Positions 1-4,496 of a DNA stretch of 5,172 nt are shown here, piece after piece. Numbering within the stretch: the stretch's first letter is position 1; the number at the start of each line of letters is the position of its first letter. Source of the stretch: Nitrospirota bacterium (GTDB lineage Bacteria > Nitrospirota > Thermodesulfovibrionia > UBA6902 > DSMQ01); assembly GCA_016207865.1 (NCBI GenBank), contig JACQZD010000189.1, positions 1 to 5,172 of the forward strand, read 5' to 3'. The notes under the pieces were generated by a model, which did not search any database, was not told the origin of the DNA, and worked only from the letters and a program-made list of their open reading frames with translations. Position numbers and translations under genes: made by a program.

Positions 1-741
1 GAAAGGGGAATGACCATTGACATAGGGCTTGTCAGGGCAGTGCTTGAACGCCTACACGACTGTCCAAGAATTACAATCGGCCAGTCCTGCAGTGATACGG
101 TCAAGGCATTTGACGAACTGGGTTACAGGCAATTGGCTAAAGAATTTCCCAATGTACAGCTTGAAGATATAAGGACAGCGGATATCGTGTGGAAGCCCGT
201 GTCAAAACCCTTTCACACAAAAAAGATGCCTTTTAACGCCACAGTCTTTGAGCATGATTATTTAATCAATATTGCAAAAATGAAGACACATTCGCTGGCA
301 GGTGTTACCTTATGCCTTAAAAACATCTTTGGTTTTGTTCCCACGCGGAAGCAAAAACTCATGTACCATCCGTTTATCCGCAAGGCGGTGCTTGACATGA
401 ATCAGGTTATCAAAAGCCATTTCTGCATGATTGACGGCGTATGCGGCAATGAGTTTGACGAGGTTCAAAGCACGCCGATAAAGACCGGCGCTGTTTTGGC
501 AGGAGAAAATCTGCTTGCGGTAGACCTTACAGGAGGTAAGGTTATGGGAATTGACCTGCATAAAAACGAGACTTACCGCATGGCAATGGACCTCTGGGGC
601 CAACCAGAGATTAAACTGCTCGGCGCGTCACTTGATGAGGTTAAGGTCGCCTACCGTCAGGGATGCCTGCCTTCCACAAGGGTGCGCTATTGCAAGGAAA
701 CCGCAGCGAGCATCCTCTACCGCATGGTCAACAGGCATTAG
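1..741 (+). CDS. DUF362 family protein, 5' end outside the window
   Basis: This is the C-terminal part of a DUF362-domain protein. The frame is open to base 1 (codons for E-R-G precede the ATG at 10), and the first visible residues, GMTIDIGLVRAVLE, match the internal family pattern 'G-x-T-[TD]-x-x-L-V-x-A-V' that follows the N-terminal 'IKPN' region. I therefore treat the ATG at 10 as internal and the gene as truncated by the window edge. The family signature is seen at bases 283-339: K-T-H followed by V-T-L-C-L-K-N-I-F-G-F, and later I-D-G-V-C-G-N-E, an A-G-E-N-L-L-A-V-D segment and V-M-G-I-D. DUF362 proteins are often found near ferredoxins or redox enzymes and their reaction is mostly unknown; no cysteine cluster for an iron-sulphur centre is visible in this part. 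No membrane segment is seen. It ends in TAG at 739-741, with a promoter for the next gene directly behind it, so it is probably the last gene of its own unit. Family call is firm; function is not known. Confidence 0.85.
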   Translation, partial: ERGMTIDIGLVRAVLERLHDCPRITIGQSCSDTVKAFDELGYRQLAKEFPNVQLEDIRTADIVWKPVSKPFHTKKMPFNATVFEHDYLINIAKMKTHSLAGVTLCLKNIFGFVPTRKQKLMYHPFIRKAVLDMNQVIKSHFCMIDGVCGNEFDEVQSTPIKTGAVLAGENLLAVDLTGGKVMGIDLHKNETYRMAMDLWGQPEIKLLGASLDEVKVAYRQGCLPSTRVRYCKETAASILYRMVNRH

Positions 742-742
742 G

Positions 743-772
743 TTGACAGCGTCATAAAAAAAATTAGATAAT
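743..772 (+). promoter_or_regulatory. sigma70-like promoter for the cytochrome P460 gene
   Basis: A perfect -35 box TTGACA lies at 743-748 and a -10 box GATAAT (5 of 6 to TATAAT) at 767-772, with an 18-base spacer that is A-rich. Transcription would begin near 779, giving a leader of about 105 bases before the start codon at 884. It begins only two bases after the DUF362 stop codon. This is a match by eye to the consensus; no start-site data are available. Confidence 0.6.
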
Positions 773-795
773 CTTGTTGAAAGAAAGAGCCGTTC

Positions 796-852
796 AAAGG
801 AGGTGGGATCAAAAAAACTTTCTTGAAGCTATACAGCATACAAAACAATTAA
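796..852 (+). other. Leader with strong Shine-Dalgarno and short relic-like reading frame
   Basis: AAAGGAGGTG at 796-805 is a near-perfect Shine-Dalgarno sequence, but no ATG, GTG or TTG follows at a normal distance. At the expected position is ATC (808), followed by a 14-residue frame IKKTFLKLYSIQNN ending in TAA at 850-852. If the ATC were ATG, this would read like the start of a secreted protein (M-K-K-T-F-L), so it may be the dead start of a lost or duplicated gene, or a leader peptide using a very rare ATC start. Translation is unproven. The next gene has its own ribosome site at 871-877. Confidence 0.3.
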
Positions 853-883
853 CGGTAATGATTTAATCAAAAGGGGGATTAAA

Positions 884-1405
884 ATGAAAAAGTACATAAT
901 GATTTTGTTCATACTTACGTTTTGTGCAGGTATTGCCTATGCAGCTCATGAAAAAGCAATAACGGACCCGTATAGAGAGATTCTTAAGCATATGCCAAAA
1001 GCAGCGGCAGGCGATCTGCGTTATCATATTACTATTCATAAACCATATCAAAACTGGGCCATGTGGCCCGGGAAAGGAAAACTGTATAAAGGAAAAGAGC
1101 CGCATGGCTCCTTACTGACAACTTATGTAAATGAAATAGCGCTTGATTCAATTAATAAGGCGCAGGGGATGATAGATAGAGCAATGATCATAAAGGAAAA
1201 TTATGACGCCAATAAAAAGCTGATGGCCGTAACTGTCATGTACAAAGTAAAAGGTTATAATCCTGAGGGCGGCGACTGGTTCTGGGCGAAGTATGATCCG
1301 AAGATGGAGATTCAGGCAGAAGGGAAAGTCAAAGATTGCATGGACTGTCACGGCACTGTCAAGGATAATGATTATATATTTACGGGCAAAGTTGCGGGGA
1401 AATAA
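884..1405 (+). CDS. Exported cytochrome P460 family protein, mono-haem c-type
   Basis: A 173-residue protein of the cytochrome P460 / cytochrome c'-beta family. Residues 1-20 form a signal peptide: K-K at positions 2-3, a hydrophobic core, and an A-Y-A cleavage site, so it acts in the periplasm or outside the membrane. The mature part carries the family pattern W-x-x-W/M-W-P-G-K-G near residues 54-62, P-H-G then Y-V-N-E-I-A, I-K-E-N-Y, V-T-V-M-Y-K-V-K-G-Y-N-P-E and G-D-W-F-W-A-K-Y. The haem site C-M-D-C-H is at residues 152-156, close to the C-terminus as is normal for the family. Members oxidise hydroxylamine or bind nitric oxide; the true P460 enzymes have a lysine cross-linked to the haem, and I cannot tell from this sequence whether that lysine is present. 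The start at 884 is supported by AAGGGGG at 871-877, six bases upstream, and by the signal peptide beginning there. The gene stands alone: own promoter at 743-772, and a repeat cluster after it. No cytochrome maturation or nitrogen genes are beside it. Family call is firm; hydroxylamine or NO chemistry is inferred. Confidence 0.9.
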   Translation: MKKYIMILFILTFCAGIAYAAHEKAITDPYREILKHMPKAAAGDLRYHITIHKPYQNWAMWPGKGKLYKGKEPHGSLLTTYVNEIALDSINKAQGMIDRAMIIKENYDANKKLMAVTVMYKVKGYNPEGGDWFWAKYDPKMEIQAEGKVKDCMDCHGTVKDNDYIFTGKVAGK

Positions 1406-1450
1406 TTAACTTTCAGCGCACTGCTTCGGGGTTAAGCTCTGTATTTTGCT

Positions 1451-1570
1451 TGTCATTCCCGCAAGCCCCGAACAAGTCGGGATAGGCTCCGTCTATCCGC
1501 CGTCATTCCCGCTTGTCGGGAATCTAACGGCGGGGAGATAAGAAAGATTCCGGACATGCCGGAATGACGG
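1451..1570 (+). repeat. Cluster of GTCATTCC palindromic repeats (REP/MITE-like)
   Basis: Most of the 210-base gap between the P460 gene and vorB is palindromic sequence. The unit GTCATTCCCGC occurs directly at 1452-1462 and 1502-1512, and an inverted copy, CCGGAATGACGG, is at 1559-1570. CCGTCATTCC (1500-1509) and GGAATGACGG (1561-1570) form a perfect 10-base inverted pair around the right half. Smaller hairpins are ATTCCGG/CCGGAAT (1547-1553 and 1559-1565), CCCGA/TCGGG (1467-1471 and 1477-1481) and GGATAG/CTATCC (1480-1485 and 1493-1498). This type of 'TCATTCCCG' element is common as dispersed intergenic repeats in many bacterial genomes. It codes for no evident protein. It could help end transcription of the P460 gene, but there is no T-run to make it a classic terminator. 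Confidence 0.75.
1497..1533 (+). repeat. Strong nested hairpin inside the repeat cluster
   Basis: The outer arms CCGCCGT (1497-1503) and ACGGCGG (1527-1533) are perfect complements. They enclose the inner arms ATTCCCG (1505-1511) and CGGGAAT (1517-1523) with the five-base loop CTTGT. Only one base on the left and three on the right are unpaired between the two stems. This would fold strongly in RNA or as a cruciform in DNA. No T-run follows, so it is better read as a repeat than as a simple intrinsic terminator. Confidence 0.65.
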
Positions 1571-1615
1571 TTTAGATACCTCGAAACTCTATTTATAGGT
1601 GGTTTTGGAGGCCAT

Positions 1616-2668
1616 TTGCAAAAGGTTTTAATGAAAGGCAATGAGGCAATAGCAGAGGCTGCTGTCAAGGCAGGATGCGGGTTTTATGCAGGCTATCCAA
1701 TAACACCGCAGAACGAAATCCCCGAATATTTGTCATGGCGGATGCCAGAGGCAGGGGGCATCTTTATTCAGGCGGAAAGCGAGCTTTCCGCAATAAACAT
1801 GGTCTTTGGCGCATCTGCCGCAGGCGCAAGGGCCATGACGTCCTCCAGCAGTCCGGGCATCAGCCTCAAGCAGGAAGGGATATCATATCTTGCCGGCGCA
1901 GAGCTTCCGGCAGTTATTGTGAACATTCAAAGAGGCGGGCCGGGGCTTGGGAACATTTCAGGAAGCCAGGCAGACTATTTTCAGGCTGTAAAAGGCGGCG
2001 GGCACGGAGACTACAAGCTCCTTGTTTATGCGCCGTGGAACCTGCAGGAGATGTGGGACCTCACGATGAAGGCCTTTGACAAGGCGGATGAATACAGAAA
2101 TCCTGTAATGATTTTAGCCGACGGCGTGCTCGGGCAGATGATGGAGCCGCTGATTCAGACAGAATATAAACAGCCGGTTTTACCGCCCAAAGACTGGGCG
2201 CTTACCGGATGCGCAGGCCGGGAGCCTAATGTCATCAAGTCCCTCTATATGCAGGAGGGCATGCTTGAGAAGAAAAACTGGCTGCTTAAAGAAAAATACG
2301 ACAGGATGTGTCAGAACGAAGTGATGTACGGCGCGCTTTATTTGGACGATGCAGACATAATTATTACGGCTTATGGAAGCACTGCGCGGATTGCGCTGTC
2401 GGCAATAAGACGGCTGAAAAAAGAGGGAGTTAAGGCCGGGCTTTTCAGACCTGTTACTCTTTTCCCCTTTCCCGAGAAACAGATTGCAGGGCTTTGCGGC
2501 GGGAAACGCAGATTCCTCACGATTGAGATGAACATGGGGCAGATGGTTGAGGATGTAAGGCTTGCGGTGAACGGAAAGGCGCCTGTGGATTTTTACGGAA
2601 GGCCCGGCGGCGGCCTGCCGACACCCGAAGAACTCTGCGAAGTTATACTAAAATCTATAAGGGCTTGA
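1616..2668 (+). CDS. vorB: 2-oxoacid:ferredoxin oxidoreductase alpha subunit, VorB/KorA type
   Basis: A full-length 350-residue alpha subunit of the family that decarboxylates 2-oxoacids (branched-chain 2-oxoacids or 2-oxoglutarate) to acyl-CoA while reducing ferredoxin, in the cytoplasm. Seen in order: K-G-N-E-A-I at 7-12; G-Y-P-I-T-P-Q at 26-32, the hallmark of the pyrimidine-binding thiamine-diphosphate domain of this subunit; A-E-S-E-L at 53-57; T-S-S-S-S-P-G at 75-81; R-G-G-P-G-L-G at 106-112; and G-G-G-H-G-D-Y at 127-133. A transketolase C-terminal-like domain follows, with A-Y-G-S-T-A-R and the late E-M-N-M-G-Q-M. Overall it resembles VorB more than the longer KorA with a fused gamma domain. 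The TTG start at 1616 is chosen because GGAGG lies at 1607-1611 and the product begins as the family does (x-K-V-L-M-K-G-N-E); the first ATG, at 1631, would cut into this conserved start. The thiamine-diphosphate beta subunit, the gamma subunit and the small ferredoxin subunit normally next to it are absent: repeats lie upstream and rplM downstream. Exact substrate cannot be told from this subunit alone. Confidence 0.9.
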   Translation: MQKVLMKGNEAIAEAAVKAGCGFYAGYPITPQNEIPEYLSWRMPEAGGIFIQAESELSAINMVFGASAAGARAMTSSSSPGISLKQEGISYLAGAELPAVIVNIQRGGPGLGNISGSQADYFQAVKGGGHGDYKLLVYAPWNLQEMWDLTMKAFDKADEYRNPVMILADGVLGQMMEPLIQTEYKQPVLPPKDWALTGCAGREPNVIKSLYMQEGMLEKKNWLLKEKYDRMCQNEVMYGALYLDDADIIITAYGSTARIALSAIRRLKKEGVKAGLFRPVTLFPFPEKQIAGLCGGKRRFLTIEMNMGQMVEDVRLAVNGKAPVDFYGRPGGGLPTPEELCEVILKSIRA

Positions 2669-2694
2669 CAAGTAAAGACTATCCGGTTTATTCT
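2665..2694 (+). promoter_or_regulatory. sigma70-like promoter for rplM-rpsI-argCJ
   Basis: A perfect TTGACA at 2665-2670 overlaps the TGA stop codon of vorB. A weaker -10 box, TATTCT at 2689-2694 (4 of 6), follows after 18 bases. The start would be near 2701, about 30 bases before the rplM ATG. It is the only good promoter candidate before the ribosomal genes. The -10 match is modest, so this is a reasonable but unproven call. Confidence 0.5.
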
Positions 2695-2729
2695 TACCCT
2701 TTACGAGTTTTATCCCCAAGGGAAGAACA

Positions 2730-3158
2730 ATGAAGACTATATTTGCTAAAAACACGACTGTGCAGAAAAAATGGCATCTTATTGATGCAGAAGACAAGGT
2801 ATTGGGAAGGCTTGCATGCAGGGTCGCGTCAATACTGCGCGGCAAGGACAAGCCCATATTTACCCCGAATGTGGACTGCGGAGATTTTGTGGTTATTATC
2901 AATGCCGGCAAAGTACGGCTTACAGGCGCAAAGCTTGAGAATAAGGTTTACAGGCATCACAGCGGTTATCCGGGCGGGCTTAAGACAAGGACTGCCAAAA
3001 ATCTTATGCAGACGGCGCCTGAAGAAATAATCACAATGGCTGTCGGCGGCATGCTTCCAAAGAGCAGACTCGGCAAGGCGCAGTTGAAAAAATTAAAGGT
3101 TTACAAGGGCGCGGACCACCCTCATCAGGCACAAACTCCTGAAGTAAAAGGGATATAA
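2730..3158 (+). CDS. rplM: 50S ribosomal protein L13
   Basis: A complete 142-residue L13, the usual length for bacteria, part of the large ribosomal subunit where it binds 23S rRNA early in assembly. Family features are clear: W-H-L-I-D-A-E-D-K-V-L-G-R-L-A near residues 15-29, V-D-C-G-D-F-V-V-I-I-N-A near 49-60, the signature Y-R-H-H-S-G-Y-P-G-G-L-K near 74-85, and M-L-P-K-S-R-L-G near 108-115. The ATG at 2730 has AAGGGA at 2718-2723, six bases upstream, and the product starts as in the family (M-K-T). rpsI starts 12 bases after its stop, the standard rplM-rpsI arrangement. Nothing in this gene looks damaged, in contrast to its neighbour. Confidence 0.97.
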   Translation: MKTIFAKNTTVQKKWHLIDAEDKVLGRLACRVASILRGKDKPIFTPNVDCGDFVVIINAGKVRLTGAKLENKVYRHHSGYPGGLKTRTAKNLMQTAPEEIITMAVGGMLPKSRLGKAQLKKLKVYKGADHPHQAQTPEVKGI

Positions 3159-3170
3159 AGGTTTAGAGAT

Positions 3171-3351
3171 ATGGCAGAGATTTTATATAACGCAACAGGC
3201 AGAAGGAAAACCGCAATTGCGAGGGTCAAACTGACACCGGGCACCGGCGCAATAACTATAGGGACTGCTGACAAGAGACCCGCGCGCGAAAGAGCGTAAG
3301 AAATACGGGCAGAAGGGCGCAAGAAAGAGATTCCAGTTCTCCAAGAGATAA
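3171..3351 (+). pseudogene. rpsI: 30S ribosomal protein S9 with internal deletion and frameshift
   Basis: The remains of rpsI, in its normal place after rplM. The ATG at 3171 (AAGG at 3158-3161) opens a good S9 N-terminus: N-A-T-G-R-R-K-T-A-I-A-R-V then G-A-I-T-I, through about base 3260. From 3262 the typical S9 C-terminus appears in another frame: G-L-L-T-R-D-P-R-A-K-E-R-K-K-Y-G-Q-K-G-A-R-K-R then F-Q-F-S-K-R, stop TAA at 3349-3351. Bacterial S9 is about 130 residues; only about 30 + 30 remain, so roughly 70 central codons are missing, including the usual R-G-G-G region. What is left is 181 bases, one more than a multiple of three, so the start frame runs out after 42 residues at TAA 3297-3299. 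S9 binds 16S rRNA and its C-terminal tail reaches tRNA in the P site; it is nearly universal, so this copy cannot work. Either the assembly lost about 210 bases here or an intact copy lies elsewhere. The S9 identity of both ends is firm; the cause is open. Confidence 0.88.
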
Positions 3352-3356
3352 CCTAT

Positions 3357-3430
3357 AAACCGTGAAGCGTGATGCGTAATGGGTAAAAGACCACAACACA
3401 TCACTCATCACGAATTACACCTTACGGTTT
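3357..3430 (+). repeat. Heptamer-built inverted repeat before argC
   Basis: The 83-base gap between the rpsI remnant and argC is almost wholly one imperfect inverted repeat. Its ends, AAACCGT (3357-3363) and ACGGTTT (3424-3430), are perfect complements. The left arm reads in sevens: CGTGAAG, CGTGATG, CGTAATG, GGTAAAA (3361-3388). The right arm, read on the minus strand from 3426 to 3392, gives CGTAAGG, TGTAATT, CGTGATG, AGTGATG, TGTTGTG. The shared consensus is CGTGATG. T5 at 3428-3432 follows the closing arm, so on the + strand it might also act as a weak terminator. It ends four bases before the argC ATG and leaves no room for a Shine-Dalgarno sequence. Confidence 0.7.
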
Positions 3431-3434
3431 TTAA

Positions 3435-4496
3435 ATGTTAAAAGTTGCAATAGCAGGCGGCAGCGGATATACAGGCGGCGAACTTCTAAGACTGCTCCTT
3501 CAGCACCCCCATGTAAAAGTCACCCTTGTAACGGCAGAGCGTTCGGCAGGCAAGGCTGTCACTGAACTTTTCCCGGGCCTCAGAAAAATCGCAGACCATC
3601 TGACTTTTGAACCCATGGACTTTAAAAAGGCGGTAAACCGTGCGGACCTTTTCTTCCTCTGCCTTCCTCATAAGACCTCGCAGGAGATTGTTTTTAACCT
3701 CCATAAGGCAGGCAAAAAAGTTATTGACCTCTCTGCTGATTACAGGCTGAAAGAGCCCTCTGTTTATGAGGAATGGTACAATACACCGCATTTCTATCCG
3801 GCTTTGTTAAAAAAATCAGTCTACGGGCTTCCTGAACTTTACAGAAAAGAAATTAAGAAGGCAAAGATAGTCGCAAACCCAGGCTGTTATCCTGTAAGCG
3901 CTATTTTAGGACTTGCGCCCCTGCTGTCCCAAAAAGCAGAAGTGATTGACACTGATTCAATAATTATAGATTCAAAATCAGGCGTCTCAGGCGCAGGAAG
4001 AAATCCAAGCCAGCCGTTTATGTTTTGCGAGGCAAACGAATCTGTCAGGGCTTATGCCATTACAACGCACCGTCATACTCCTGAGATAGAGCAGGAGCTT
4101 AGTTCTGCCGCAAAAAAGAAGATTCAAATAACCTTCACGCCCCACCTCATGCCTATGGACCGGGGCATACTTTCAACAATTTATGTGAAACTCAAAAAAG
4201 ATTCAAGATTCAAGATTCAAGATTCAAGATTGCATAAAATTTATCAGAAATTTTATGCCAAGGAGCCTTTTGTAAGAGTTCTAAAAGAAGGTGAATATCC
4301 AAACACCAAGGCTGTCAAAGGGACTAATTTCTGCGACATTGCCGTATTCCCGAATACGCGTAAAAACTCCCTGATAATTGTCACTGCAATAGACAATCTC
4401 TTAAAAGGCGCCGCAGGCGCGGCAGTGCATAATATGAATATCATGTACGGCTTTGATGAAACAGAAGGGCTGAAGCCATTTGCGCCATTTCCATGA
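3435..4496 (+). CDS. argC: N-acetyl-gamma-glutamyl-phosphate reductase
   Basis: A complete 353-residue ArgC, which uses NADPH to reduce N-acetylglutamyl-5-phosphate to the semialdehyde in cytoplasmic arginine synthesis. Visible are the nucleotide-binding G-G-S-G-Y-T-G-G-E-L-L at 8-18, F-F-L-C-L-P-H near 73-79, D-L-S-A-D-Y-R-L near 98-105, the catalytic cysteine C151 in N-P-G-C-Y-P, S-K-S-G-V-S-G-A-G-R, H-R-H-T-P-E at 212-217 with the conserved active-site histidine, P-H-L-M-P-M-D-R-G-I-L-S-T and a closing N-L-L-K-G-A-A-G-A-A. All catalytic parts are present. The start at 3435 matches the family start (M-x-K-V-A-I), yet no Shine-Dalgarno sequence precedes it; the bases there belong to an inverted repeat. 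Residues 256-266 (D-S-R-F-K-I-Q-D-S-R-L) are coded by a tandem heptamer and make the protein slightly longer than usual (about 345) in a variable surface-loop region, so the enzyme is probably still active. argJ overlaps the stop by four bases (ATGA), which suggests coupled translation. Confidence 0.96.
   Translation: MLKVAIAGGSGYTGGELLRLLLQHPHVKVTLVTAERSAGKAVTELFPGLRKIADHLTFEPMDFKKAVNRADLFFLCLPHKTSQEIVFNLHKAGKKVIDLSADYRLKEPSVYEEWYNTPHFYPALLKKSVYGLPELYRKEIKKAKIVANPGCYPVSAILGLAPLLSQKAEVIDTDSIIIDSKSGVSGAGRNPSQPFMFCEANESVRAYAITTHRHTPEIEQELSSAAKKKIQITFTPHLMPMDRGILSTIYVKLKKDSRFKIQDSRLHKIYQKFYAKEPFVRVLKEGEYPNTKAVKGTNFCDIAVFPNTRKNSLIIVTAIDNLLKGAAGAAVHNMNIMYGFDETEGLKPFAPFP
4201..4231 (+). repeat. Tandem heptamer ATTCAAG x4 inside argC
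   Basis: Four perfect copies of ATTCAAG run from 4201 to 4228, followed by a partial ATT to 4231. Because seven is not a multiple of three, the copies are read in successive frames and give a seven-residue peptide period, D-S-R-F-K-I-Q then D-S-R-L (ArgC residues 256-266). No stop codon arises in any + frame of this heptamer, while the reverse complement contains TGA. Copy-number change by slippage would break the frame unless it adds or removes three copies. Confidence 0.9.

Noticed and set aside
551..757. Plus-strand frame overlapping the end of the DUF362 gene
   Set aside because: It is a shifted frame inside a conserved gene, with no ribosome site and no family resemblance.
1406..1450. 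Intrinsic terminator right after the P460 gene
   Set aside because: Only weak pairing is visible and there is no stem followed by a clean T-run, so I did not list it.
1453..1668. Minus-strand open frame through the repeat cluster
   Set aside because: It consists mainly of palindromic repeat sequence and runs into the start of vorB; it resembles no known family.
3171..3299. A 42-residue small protein starting at the rpsI ATG
   Set aside because: Its first 30 residues are plainly the S9 N-terminus and the rest is the S9 C-terminal DNA read in the wrong frame, so it is the product of a broken gene and not a new small protein.
3171..3351. Programmed ribosomal frameshift rescuing S9
   Set aside because: A shift at 3260 would join the two ends, but the central part of S9 would still be missing, so no working protein would result.
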